64,000 nucleotides of DNA from Alcaligenes ammonioxydans (GCF_019343455.1 NZ_CP049362.1:3710828-3774827); one strand, 5' to 3'. Shown: positions 35,938 to 44,141, numbered from the stretch's first letter. Numbers and translations are program-made. Notes: generated by a model not told the origin, from the sequence alone.

Positions 35938-35946
35938 TTATCCACA
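35938..35946 (+). other. DnaA box
   Basis: Perfect TTATCCACA on the plus strand, 37 bp past the metallophosphoesterase stop. A one-mismatch box lies at 35902-35910. Confidence 0.72.
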
Positions 35947-35982
35947 GAAAAGAAAATTGTAACAGCGCACGGAAAGCTTTAT

Positions 35983-37041
35983 TTATCGCGTGGGGTAAGT
36001 AAAACCGGTGTCGGTCATGATGATTTTTTCAGGCCAGCGCAACGCTGCCAGATGAAAAGCGGAGTCTTCAGGCGCCTGGGCTTTATGCCGATCGCGCCAG
36101 CGTGCCCCTACGGAGTAATCGATGCAAAACGTATTTTTCTTCGCTCCGTGCCATGAAAAAGGATCTATGTCTTTGAATAATAAGGAATATTTAGACATTT
36201 TCGCAACTGGCTGAGGAAACAGCTGACGCCAGTAATGGCCAAAAACCACAGGAACGTCGTCCAGGTAGCTGTCCCACCAGGCGGTACGATCCGAAAAACG
36301 CCATCGATTTCCTGCAAAAAAAGCTTGTTTAGCAGGGCCTTCGATTCCGGAGGTCAGCAAACGGATGGGGTTGAACTCATTTTTGAGCAAATCGTAGTCA
36401 ATATAGGACTGCAATAAGGGCATCAAAACGTGTGGATCTTCAATTTTTTCTTTCCAATCCTGTTTTGCACGCAGATATTTATCTAGAATTCCTTTTTTTT
36501 CTGCATAATTATCCGCTTTATGTTCGCATTCAAAGAAATAATCAAGAAAATCGTCACTTTTTACGGCTCTAAGCGTATCAATTGCTGGATTACTCCACGC
36601 TGCATGCACGATTCTAAGATCATCTCTCTCCAAAACAATGGGTAATGTACGTAGAAATTCTTTAATTTCGTCTCTATTTTCAGGTTTTACCCGTTTGAAT
36701 GGAGAGTAATTTCTTAAGTCTGATCGGTACCGTTCTTCAAAAAACCATCCAGAACCATCTTTTGCATCATCAATCAGCAGGTTGATCTCATGATTACCTA
36801 AAATTCCTTTTGCTTTTTTATTTGTAATCAATGACTTAAGGTAATCAATTACGGCTTGGCTATCTGGCCCTCTGTCACAATAATCTCCAACGAATATTAA
36901 ATGACGGTTTTCAGGATGAGAGCCATCAGGCTCATAACCTAAATTTTCGATCAGTTGCAGTAGGGCCTGGAACTCTCCATGTACATCACCAATGATGTCT
37001 AAGGAACCAGTAGGTAAAGTTTGTACAAGAAAGTTGGGCAT
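35983..37041 (-). CDS. Metallophosphoesterase (PPP/ApaH-like)
   Basis: The 352-residue protein has the calcineurin-type motifs GDVHGE (18-23), GDYCDRGPDS (52-61) and GNHE (82-85), followed by downstream His residues (IVHAAWSN, FGHYW). These bind two metal ions and hydrolyse phosphate esters. Candidates are dinucleoside tetraphosphatase or protein phosphatase of the lambda/PrpE type. Length exceeds the short bacterial PrpE proteins because of an inserted middle region (about 150-250). The middle of the gene is much more AT-rich than the surrounding housekeeping genes, which suggests acquisition. It stands alone inside the DnaA-box region. Substrate unknown. Confidence 0.82.
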   Translation of the reverse strand: MPNFLVQTLPTGSLDIIGDVHGEFQALLQLIENLGYEPDGSHPENRHLIFVGDYCDRGPDSQAVIDYLKSLITNKKAKGILGNHEINLLIDDAKDGSGWFFEERYRSDLRNYSPFKRVKPENRDEIKEFLRTLPIVLERDDLRIVHAAWSNPAIDTLRAVKSDDFLDYFFECEHKADNYAEKKGILDKYLRAKQDWKEKIEDPHVLMPLLQSYIDYDLLKNEFNPIRLLTSGIEGPAKQAFFAGNRWRFSDRTAWWDSYLDDVPVVFGHYWRQLFPQPVAKMSKYSLLFKDIDPFSWHGAKKNTFCIDYSVGARWRDRHKAQAPEDSAFHLAALRWPEKIIMTDTGFTYPTR

Positions 37042-37103
37042 GGGCGAAAGCTTCTTTATTTAACAATAACTATATATATAACTGGTAATGGATAATGGGT
37101 GTC

Positions 37104-37112
37104 TGTGGATAA
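37104..37112 (-). other. DnaA box
   Basis: Perfect TTATCCACA on the minus strand, 63 bp upstream of the metallophosphoesterase start and about 25 bp from the run TATATATATA (37071-37080). Confidence 0.75.
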
Positions 37113-37284
37113 GTGGCATAGCCTAAAATTTATCTTTAATTTCATCTACTTAGCGACTGTTTTTACCTGTGCACCATCCCGAGGAAGACGGTGGAGCGAA
37201 ACTGGACAACATTTGGGGTCTGGAAAAACAGGCGACTTATCCCCCTTTCATCCACAGCGCGTCCACAGCAGCCCCTCTTGGAGC

Positions 37285-37293
37285 TTATCCACA
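37285..37293 (+). other. DnaA box
   Basis: Perfect TTATCCACA on the plus strand. Further TCCACA half-boxes precede it at 37250-37267. Confidence 0.75.
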
Positions 37294-37562
37294 GGGGCCG
37301 GACGCCTGTCCCAGCCTTAAATATAGCTTTTTTGTTCAGTCCTCGACCGGTTTTCTAAGCAGAATCCACCCTGGCGAGAAGTGCTGGGGTGAACGAGACC
37401 ACCCCCATCAACAGCATCATGTTCTGGGACTGATTAAGCCTTTATAATATCCACAAACTATTCACTTTCTTATTAACCGACCATTTTGTCGAAAACGATA
37501 TTTTCATTTTTGGTTTAATCGAATTTGTTAATAAGATTGTGGATTACTTTTTAATCCCATTC

Positions 37563-37571
37563 TGTGGATAA
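37563..37571 (-). other. DnaA box
   Basis: Perfect TTATCCACA on the minus strand, at the left side of the most AT-rich tract. One-mismatch boxes are nearby at 37447 and 37538. Confidence 0.75.
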
Positions 37572-37950
37572 GTTTATATATCACGATTGTTATTGGTTTT
37601 GTTCAAAACAAGATTGTTGTTTTGTTAATCAAACCGAAGTTCTTGTGCGGTCTTTTTTTATTGAATCCGTATCTTCTTTTTTATTTTTCTTCAGCTTTAT
37701 TTTTATTAATCGACTTCTTTTTGGTAAAGAATCTTATTTTCCGTGTTATGAAAGTGAATGTTCTTGTTAATCAATAAGAAGGATTTTTATAGATGTCTTC
37801 ATGTTTTCTATTTTTTTATAGAAAACGAATTTTTATTTTTTAATTTTCAAAATTTCAAAGTTTTAATGAGAGCACCTGTTCTCATTAGCAAAAATTCTGA
37901 AGTACAAATAAAAATGTTGGAAGGCTGGGTTTTGCGCAGGAAACTACTTG

Positions 37951-38030
37951 CCGACCCGACCCGACCCGACCCGACCCGACCCGACCCGACCCGACCCGAC
38001 CCGACCCGACCCGACCCAACCCGACCCGAG
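37951..38030. repeat. CCGAC pentanucleotide tandem array (16 units)
   Basis: Sixteen consecutive 5-bp units, fourteen of them exactly CCGAC; one unit is CCAAC and the last is CCGAG. It is GC-rich and sits directly next to the AT-rich tract of the putative origin. Copy number is likely to vary between strains by slippage. Confidence 0.95.
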
Positions 38031-38552
38031 AGGACCGATCTGATGAGTTGTCGAGAAACAGGCTATCTTGCCGTATAAATCTGTTTATTTATTCAGTGCT
38101 GATTATAAAATCAGTGTTTGTTCTTAGCTGGCAGTCTTAACCCTGGCGTTTTTTATTGCATGATCCGGACCAGGGTAGTAACCGTGGCTTTTTGGCGAAA
38201 GTGGGAAATTCGTTTGGTCGACGCTCTACTTTGATAGGACAATCTGTCCATGTGGGAACTTTCAAGATGTTTCGGCCAACAAACTCTTGAGTTTGAATCG
38301 CAGATCGCCGTCAAGGTAAGGCGAAACAGGCGATTGCTCGAGTGCGTGAACAGGTGGCGTCCCTCTTGCACGGCGGAATCACCCACTTATCTTTAAGGGG
38401 TATGTTTTTTCCTTGAACCAGGCAAGGGTATTTTCCTGCTGGCCAGGAGCCCAGACCGCTATAAGAAATAGCGCGAAATCTGCCCTCATGTAACAATTGC
38501 CGCCAAGGCTGTTTAATCCTTAAGTATCGCCTCGCTACTCTTCCCGTACTTC

Positions 38553-39920
38553 ATGTCTCAACCGAATATCAAAGAAGCCGCTCAGGATTGGCACGGCTTG
38601 CTCCAGAAAGTGCCCCCGGCGGTTCGCGCTCACGTGCTGACTATCACCCAAGATAACCAGGACGAGCTTGCGACCCACTTTTATACCCATATGCTCAAGC
38701 ACCCTGCCGCGCAGGTGTACCTGTCGCACGATCAGGTACACCTGCGTTTGCATCGCTCCTTGCGCAGTTGGTTGGTGCAACTGTTCTCCGTAGATGAGCA
38801 CAGTGACATGCAAGATCAGGTCAAGCTGCAGAACCAGGTGGGGGAGGTCCATGCCCGGGTCGGGGTGCCCGTGCACCTGGTATTGCGGGGAGCCCGTTTG
38901 CTCAAGGGGCGCTACGCCCGCTTTTTGTTTGAGTCCTCGGACATCAGCTCCGAGCAGGCCTGGGAGTGTTTTCGGTACGTACAGAACTTTATTGATCTGG
39001 CGATGGAGCTGATGAGCCATGCCTACGCCAACTCACGTGAGCGCAAGTCTCGCGCAGAGGAGTCGTACCGTTTGTTTGCGATTGTGCAGAACGTAGCCGC
39101 CGAGCGCGGTCGACAGCGGGCTGCCCTGCTGGATTGGGAGAACCTGTTCATGTTCGCAATGGCGGTCAACAATGGCGTCACCCCTGCCCCGCGAATCGGG
39201 GACTCGGATTTCGGTATCTGGTTCAAACATAAAGGCGCCCATGCATTTCAGGGTACGGTAGAGAGCCGAGAGATCCTGGATCTGATGAATTTGATTGATA
39301 CACAGCTGATGCCGGCCTTTGAGAAAGGTGATGCGAAGGGTCAGGTACTGCTTTTGCATGAGCTGCGTGATCGAACCCGAGCAATTGGTTTGCACCTAGA
39401 TCGTCTGTTTGAGCAGCAAAATGAACTGGAGTCGGGGCGGGATGTGCTTACCCGCCTGCTTAGCCGCAAGTATCTGCCCGTCGTACTGAGCCGTGAGGTG
39501 GGCTATGCCCAGCAACGTGGATCACGATTCGCGTTGTTGGCAGTTGATATTGACTACTTCAAACGGGTCAATGACACGCATGGGCATGATGCCGGCGATC
39601 GTGTCTTGCGTCAGTTTGCTGAATTACTCAGCAATAGTGCCCGAGCTGGTGATTATGTATTTCGTCTCGGCGGCGAGGAGTTTCTCCTGGTGCTGGTGGA
39701 CGTGGATGCGGACGGGGCAATGCGTGCTGCCCGTAATTTGCGTCTTCGCATTCATGCTGAGACCTTTCGGGTCGTGGATGGGGAGAGCATGGCTATTACC
39801 GCCAGCATCGGCGTGGCCTTGTACGATGGTCATCCGGATTATGAACGTACACTGCGCCGTGTTGATCGTGCCTTGTATCAGGCTAAAGAGGAAGGGCGCG
39901 ACCGGGTCGTGTACGTTTGA
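38553..39920 (+). CDS. Globin-coupled diguanylate cyclase (oxygen sensor)
   Basis: The 455-residue protein has an N-terminal globin sensor (about 1-160) with proximal haem ligand His100 (VGEVHARVGVP) and distal Tyr44. A middle linker region (about 170-290) and a C-terminal GGDEF domain (about 295-455) follow. The active site is GGEEF (373-377), and an inhibitory RxxD site (RAGD, 364-367) lies five residues before it. It makes cyclic di-GMP in response to oxygen bound at the haem. Architecture and length match Bordetella BpeGReg, which controls biofilm formation. It is monocistronic and begins the rightward genes after the origin region. Confidence 0.94.
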   Translation: MSQPNIKEAAQDWHGLLQKVPPAVRAHVLTITQDNQDELATHFYTHMLKHPAAQVYLSHDQVHLRLHRSLRSWLVQLFSVDEHSDMQDQVKLQNQVGEVHARVGVPVHLVLRGARLLKGRYARFLFESSDISSEQAWECFRYVQNFIDLAMELMSHAYANSRERKSRAEESYRLFAIVQNVAAERGRQRAALLDWENLFMFAMAVNNGVTPAPRIGDSDFGIWFKHKGAHAFQGTVESREILDLMNLIDTQLMPAFEKGDAKGQVLLLHELRDRTRAIGLHLDRLFEQQNELESGRDVLTRLLSRKYLPVVLSREVGYAQQRGSRFALLAVDIDYFKRVNDTHGHDAGDRVLRQFAELLSNSARAGDYVFRLGGEEFLLVLVDVDADGAMRAARNLRLRIHAETFRVVDGESMAITASIGVALYDGHPDYERTLRRVDRALYQAKEEGRDRVVYV

Positions 39921-40139
39921 CAGGACAAGCCTGTCCGCTCTTTTATGTCGTATGGCGGCAACCTGTGCTACAAGTGCGTATTGTTTTGTTTTTGCCTACG
40001 TTTTGTGACTTGCTGTTGACCTAAGGCTGTTTCATGAGGACGCCGCTCCGGCTTAAGAGCGGCCTCGGGTCCCACTACATTGAATGGCATAAACGCGTTG
40101 GCTGATGGCCAAGGCAAGATTTGTTTGCGAGCTGATTTT

Positions 40140-40988
40140 ATGCATCCCCGTTTGGCTGTTTTCCCCCAGTATCTACTTCCTAAACAGGCATTGACCGAGT
40201 TTTTGGGCGGCCTGGCCTCCAGGCCCATGGGCGGACGTACGACCTGGGTCATCAAGCGTTTTATTGATCGTTACCAGGTCGATATGAGCGAGGCAGAAAA
40301 CTCCGATCCAGCCAGCTATGCGACGTTTAACGAGTTCTTTGGCCGAGCGTTGCGCCCCGGGGCCCGACCTATTGCCGATGCGGCACTGGTCAGCCCTGTT
40401 GATGGAGCCATTAGCCAACTGGGCGTGATCCAGGGCGCGGAAGTGTTCCAGGCCAAGGGCCATAGCTACTCGACGACAGCCTTGATTGGGGGCGATGCCC
40501 AAGAGGCTGCCCGTTATCAGGATGGGCTGTTTGCGACGCTGTACCTAAGCCCCAGCGACTATCATCGGGTGCATATGCCTTGTCAGGGTGTGCTCAAGCG
40601 CATGATTCATGTGCCGGGCGATTTGTTCTCGGTCAATCCTACGACTGCGCGTGGTGTGCCAGGACTGTTTGCTCGTAACGAACGGGTGGTTTGTTTTTTC
40701 GACTCTGAGCAGGGCCCATTTGTACTGGTGCTGGTAGGAGCGACCGTGGTGGGCAGCATGGTTACGGTCTGGCATGGCGTTGTCAATGCGGCGCGTGACG
40801 GCAAGGTTCGCGAATGGAATTATGAGGGCCAGAATATTGTTCTGGAAAAAGGACAGGAAATGGGCCGCTTTCTGCTAGGTTCCACTGTGGTCATGCTGTT
40901 TCCCAAGGAAAGCGGATATCGTTTTGAGCCGAGCTGGCAGCCGCAAGGGGTCATTCGTCAGGGGCAGGCCATGGGCTATCAGGGCTAA
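40140..40988 (+). CDS. psd: Phosphatidylserine decarboxylase proenzyme
   Basis: The 282-residue pyruvoyl enzyme converts phosphatidylserine to phosphatidylethanolamine at the inner membrane. The self-cleavage motif LGST (246-249) would give a beta chain and an alpha chain with a pyruvoyl N-terminus from Ser248. The charge-relay residues Asp88 (SPVDG) and the His residues of YHRVH are present. I chose the ATG at 40140 because FPQYLLPKQALTEFLGG aligns with the E. coli N-terminus; an in-frame ATG 20 codons earlier has no homology. A terminator follows at 41010. Confidence 0.96.
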   Translation: MHPRLAVFPQYLLPKQALTEFLGGLASRPMGGRTTWVIKRFIDRYQVDMSEAENSDPASYATFNEFFGRALRPGARPIADAALVSPVDGAISQLGVIQGAEVFQAKGHSYSTTALIGGDAQEAARYQDGLFATLYLSPSDYHRVHMPCQGVLKRMIHVPGDLFSVNPTTARGVPGLFARNERVVCFFDSEQGPFVLVLVGATVVGSMVTVWHGVVNAARDGKVREWNYEGQNIVLEKGQEMGRFLLGSTVVMLFPKESGYRFEPSWQPQGVIRQGQAMGYQG

Positions 40989-41009
40989 ACCCTGTTTTCT
41001 TGAGAGTAG

Positions 41010-41042
41010 AACCTGTGTTCAAGTGGGCACAGGTTTTTTTTT
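41010..41042 (+). terminator. Terminator after psd
   Basis: AACCTGTG / CACAGGTT with a 10-base loop is followed by a run of T (41034-41042). It lies 22 bp past the psd stop. Confidence 0.85.
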
Positions 41043-41096
41043 ACCCCTTTTTTCAGGGTAAGCGTGATTTGAAATCAGGTGGTTTGTGGAGTGTGT

Positions 41097-42098
41097 ATGA
41101 AAAGGTGGGGGGCGAGGGTGATCAAGATACTGATTCTGTTATTGGTCTTGATGGTGACTGTCTGGGGGGCGTTGGCGCTGCTGTTTCAATGGCCGGCAGG
41201 CGCAGGACGCTGGATGCTCGTGTCTGTTTGGGTGGGGATGGCCTTGCTGAGCCTGTATGCCTTGAGCAACGGCAAGAACGTTTTTTTTGTGCCCCAGGGC
41301 CTGGGACTGGTGCTATTGCTTGGCTGGTGGGGCAGTATCGTCCCGAGCAATGAGCGACTGTGGGCCACCGATGTAAACAGAATGAGCTATGGCGAGATCC
41401 ATGGTTCGGTGGTGACTTTGCATAATGTGCGGGATTTTAATTGGCGCAGTGAAACCGATTTCGATGAGCGCTGGATTACGCAGGACTATGACCTGCAAAC
41501 GCTTAAATCGGTTGATATGTTTCTTTCCTACTGGATGGGACCTGTCATAGCACATACTTTGGTGTCGTTTGGCTTTGAGGATGGTCGCCATGTGGTGTTC
41601 TCGGTAGAGATTCGCAAAGAGCGAGGTGAAGCCTTTTCTGCGATAGGCGGATTTTTCAAAGAGTTTGAGTTGAGCCTGATCGCTGCAACAGAGCAGGATA
41701 TTGTCCGCACACGCAGCAATGTTCGAGGTGAGGACGTGTACATGTACAGTGTGGAATTGGCCAAGCCGGCCATGCAGGCACTTTTCCTGTCTTACGTGGA
41801 GCAGGGCCGACAACTGCAAACCGCGCCCCGCTTCTACAACACCTTGACGGCTAACTGCACCACGATTGTTTATGACATGGTGTCCAAGATTGTGGATGGG
41901 GTGCCATGGGACTGGCGGGTGTTGGCTTCGGGCTATCTGGCACAGTATGTGTATGGTTTGAATGCCCTGGCTCCAGGCCATACTTTCAAGGAATTGCAGC
42001 AATTGGGTTATATCAACCCCCGGGCGTTGGCTGAACAGCCCGGAGAAGATTTTTCTGCTCTGATTCGACGGGGTTTACCCCTTGTAAGCCCTATTTAA
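41097..42098 (+). CDS. DUF4105 membrane-anchored protein
   Basis: The 333-residue protein has three N-terminal membrane segments (about 8-30, 36-53, 58-78). A periplasmic domain with DUF4105 features follows (SYGEIHGSVVTLHNVRDFNWRSETDFDERW, HTLVSFGFEDGRHVVFSVEIRKERGE, and a late NCTTIVYDMV). DUF4105 domains also occur next to lipoprotein N-acyltransferase-like modules, but no enzymatic activity can be assigned. The conserved NC and H/S residues suggest a papain-like or NlpC-like fold. The start ATG at 41097 is preferred over one 6 codons upstream because GTGGAG lies upstream. A parS site is just downstream. Confidence 0.75.
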   Translation: MKRWGARVIKILILLLVLMVTVWGALALLFQWPAGAGRWMLVSVWVGMALLSLYALSNGKNVFFVPQGLGLVLLLGWWGSIVPSNERLWATDVNRMSYGEIHGSVVTLHNVRDFNWRSETDFDERWITQDYDLQTLKSVDMFLSYWMGPVIAHTLVSFGFEDGRHVVFSVEIRKERGEAFSAIGGFFKEFELSLIAATEQDIVRTRSNVRGEDVYMYSVELAKPAMQALFLSYVEQGRQLQTAPRFYNTLTANCTTIVYDMVSKIVDGVPWDWRVLASGYLAQYVYGLNALAPGHTFKELQQLGYINPRALAEQPGEDFSALIRRGLPLVSPI

Positions 42099-42116
42099 GG
42101 CTGTTTTTGACGTTTT

Positions 42117-42132
42117 TGTTCCACGTGAAACA
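42117..42132. other. parS site
   Basis: TGTTCCACGTGAAACA is identical to the site at 32869. It is intergenic, 18 bp past the DUF4105 stop, and lies on the opposite side of the putative origin from the other three. Confidence 0.87.
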
Positions 42133-42190
42133 TACGTTTTATTCATTTCGATCTTAAAATTAGAGCGAATTTGTAAATTGCCTAAAAAAT

Positions 42191-42232
42191 AAAATCCCAC
42201 TCTTCGAGAAATCATGGAGTGGGATTTTTTTA
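42191..42232 (+). terminator. Terminator after the DUF4105 gene
   Basis: AAAATCCCACTC / GAGTGGGATTTT forms an almost perfect stem with T residues after it. Because A residues stand before it, it could also work for the converging dehydratase gene. Confidence 0.85.
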
Positions 42233-42308
42233 TAAAAAAATGATTGTTTTTTAAATGGGCTCTTCTTGTCCTCGTTCTAATACTTTTTTGAGGGTGCTTG
42301 GTGCCGGC

Positions 42309-43226
42309 TCAGGGGGTTGCTCGCCATTGCACCAGTTGCTCCAGCGTCATGGTGTTCCCGCCGCATACCACCACCAGAATGTTGTTGTAAGGAGCCAGTG
42401 CTTCGTGGTCCAGATACAGCGTGGACAGGGCCGCGCCACATGCTGGTTCCACCAGGACCCGATGGTCAGTCAGAAAGCGCAGGCACGCGCTGACAGCCTG
42501 TGCGTCACTGACCTGGACGCAGGTGGTGGGATGGGATTGGCTGACGGCATAGGCCTGATCGCAGACCCTGGGGGCGGCTAGCGAGGTCGCTACACCACTT
42601 ACTTCATTTAGGGTGATGTGTTGACGTTGTCGCACGGACTCTCCTAGGCTTGCTGTGCCCTGAGTTTCGACTGCAATGATCGTGGTCTTGTCCCAGCCTT
42701 GTTCCTGCAGGCCCTGAGCAACCCCGCTTAGCAGGCCACCGCCGCCTACGGCCAGCAACACGGCATCGGGCTGTATACCCATCTGCGCCACCTCTGCGAT
42801 CATGCTGGCGTGTCCCTGCCACAGTAAAGGATCGTCGAAGGGATGTATAAATGCGTCGCCTTCTTGAGCCAGGGTCAAGGCGTAGTCATGAGCTTCCTGC
42901 CAGTTCTTGCCCACGACATGCAGCTCGGCTTTTTCCCGTTGAATCAACCGTCTGGCGTGTTCACTGGTGCTTTCTGGGACGATGACCAGCGTGGGGATGG
43001 TCAGCCTACGCCCGGCATAAGCTACCGCAATGCCCGCATTGCCACCAGAGGCAATGACGAAGCGTTGTTTGCCTTGTTGGGCGTGGTGCTGGCATAAATG
43101 ACCGATACCCCGAATCTTGAAAGATCCACTCGGCTGCAAGGCGTCCATTTTTAACCAGATCTGCTTGCCGAGCTGATCGCTTAAGGCGTGTGAATAAATA
43201 AGGGGCGTCTCAAGGTGAAGAATCAT
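42309..43226 (-). CDS. L-serine/L-threonine dehydratase (PLP fold type II)
   Basis: The 305-residue enzyme is of the serine/threonine dehydratase type and similar in lay-out to eukaryotic SDH. The PLP Lys is Lys37 in QPSGSFKIRG. ASGGNAGIAVAYAG binds substrate and VGGGGLLSG binds the phosphate. It lacks the C-terminal regulatory domain of biosynthetic IlvA, so it is probably catabolic, giving pyruvate or 2-oxobutyrate. It is transcribed alone, convergent with the DUF4105 gene. A second, distinct dehydratase lies at 55856-56830. Confidence 0.9.
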   Translation of the reverse strand: MILHLETPLIYSHALSDQLGKQIWLKMDALQPSGSFKIRGIGHLCQHHAQQGKQRFVIASGGNAGIAVAYAGRRLTIPTLVIVPESTSEHARRLIQREKAELHVVGKNWQEAHDYALTLAQEGDAFIHPFDDPLLWQGHASMIAEVAQMGIQPDAVLLAVGGGGLLSGVAQGLQEQGWDKTTIIAVETQGTASLGESVRQRQHITLNEVSGVATSLAAPRVCDQAYAVSQSHPTTCVQVSDAQAVSACLRFLTDHRVLVEPACGAALSTLYLDHEALAPYNNILVVVCGGNTMTLEQLVQWRATP

Positions 43227-43787
43227 TTCTTATCGTTCCAGATTTTATAGTGATCTGAGGGGGCACGGGAGGCGCTCAGCAGCCTGCTCGTCCCATTTTA
43301 TCGGTCTGAAAGTTTTGTGGCCAAAGATCTTGGCTACTGTCTGTGGGCGGTCCACTCACGGGAGGAGAAATAGGTTTGAAATCGAGGTTTATATCGCCAG
43401 CTCTGTATTTTGTAACTATCTTTATCTGTGAAGTTAAGTCTCTTAATGCCGTTTAATGTGAGGCGGCTTACGAAGTTCATACTCGACTGCACCTTCTTAC
43501 AATTTCGTGTGCTCCGTCCTTGCTCGTTCAGGCTAAATCAAAGGCTGATCTGATAAAATTCCTGTTAAATCGCCCGACTCAAGACCTTTTTCCGGCTGAA
43601 GCTCCGGTTCGGTCTTAAGCGTTTAATTTTATGTGCGTGATAAGCACGGAAACTCATTCCAATCATTCGGGCCATAAAGCAGGCTTGTTTTTTGCTTTGC
43701 CTGATCGGAATAAAAACAATAATAACCAGAACTTATTTCTAGAAAAGACGCTGTGGTAGCGGCTCTTAAAGGAATAACGATTTTGTT
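43227..43787. other. Gene-free stretch with a possible folded RNA
   Basis: About 560 bp between divergent genes. Nested inverted repeats at 43553-43648 may form a structured RNA, listed separately. No credible gene was seen; the minus-strand frame at 43629-44066 overlaps the regulator gene and is a shadow. Confidence 0.6.
43553..43648. ncRNA. Candidate structured RNA upstream of the small regulator
   Basis: Complementary segments are nested: ATAAAATT (43553-43560) with AATTTTAT (43625-43632), TAAAtCGC with GCGTTTA, and AAGACC (43581-43586) with GGTCTT (43611-43616), with CCGG repeats in the tip. A second small hairpin (GTGC / GCAC, about 43634-43648) follows. It lies about 140 bp before the winged-helix regulator gene. 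Whether it is transcribed, and on which strand, is unknown. Confidence 0.35.
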
Positions 43788-44141
43788 ATGAAAACTGCCA
43801 CCAGACCTGCTGATATTTATATGCGTTTTTTGCAGCTCGCCGATTCGCTGCATACCTTGCCCTGCCTGCCCTGCCTGGACCCGCTCGAAGAGCGTATTCT
43901 GGTGCTGGTTGCCAAGGCATCCAAAGACTCCTTGCGCTTGTCGGTGCGCGATGTCATGGCCGTAGAAAGGCTGGGTTCGCCCGCGACCATTCACACACGC
44001 CTTAAGTCCATGCGCGAGAAGGGCTGGATCGTCCTGAGTGACACCGAGGATACGCGTCGCAAGCAAGTGGATTTGAGCCAGGCTGCTTTATTGCACTTTG
44101 ATCGCCTTTCCGCCTGCCTGCTGGAAGCGGCAAATGTTTAA
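43788..44141 (+). CDS. Small MarR-like winged-helix regulator
   Basis: The 117-residue protein has a recognisable winged helix: LDPLEERILVLVAKASKD, a recognition segment VERLGSPATIHTRLKSMREKGWI, and the wing VLSDTEDTRRKQVDLS. It is shorter than typical MarR proteins (about 140-150) and lacks much of the C-terminal dimerisation helix. The N-terminus has the repeat LPCLPCLD with two Cys, which might sense redox or metal; that is speculation. The preceding 560 bp hold a potential folded RNA. Target unknown. Confidence 0.75.
   Translation: MKTATRPADIYMRFLQLADSLHTLPCLPCLDPLEERILVLVAKASKDSLRLSVRDVMAVERLGSPATIHTRLKSMREKGWIVLSDTEDTRRKQVDLSQAALLHFDRLSACLLEAANV

Larger units (their letters stand above)
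34867..35982. other. AT-rich gene-free region with DnaA boxes
   Basis: About 1.1 kb without a credible gene between two convergent genes. It contains perfect DnaA boxes at 35346 and 35938 and near matches at 35334-35342, 35759-35767 and 35902-35910. Short frames on the minus strand (34864-35046, 35043-35294) lack ribosome-binding sites and domains. Such a long gap is unusual between convergent genes and suits an origin region. Confidence 0.65.
37042..38552. other. Putative replication origin (oriC) region
   Basis: About 1.5 kb with no credible gene. Three perfect DnaA boxes (37104, 37285, 37563) and near matches at 37249-37257, 37447-37455 and 37538-37546 lie in its first third. They are followed by about 400 bp of extreme AT content (about 37450-37900), a good candidate for the unwinding element, and then by a CCGAC pentamer array. 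The divergent polarity of the flanking highly expressed genes and the nearby parABS support an origin. The exact boundaries are not fixed. The part after 38080 shows nothing recognisable. Confidence 0.6.

Noticed and set aside
37951..38030. CRISPR array at the CCGAC or octamer repeats
   Set aside because: Units are 5 and 8 bp with no unique spacers, and no cas gene is present.
37758..38078. Open frame reading DPTRP repeats through the CCGAC array
   Set aside because: A 5-bp unit free of stop codons gives a repeat peptide by chance. No ribosome-binding site or homology; kept as a DNA repeat.
38153..38496. Short minus-strand frames before the globin-cyclase gene
   Set aside because: No domain, no start signal, composition unlike genes; more likely promoter-side DNA.
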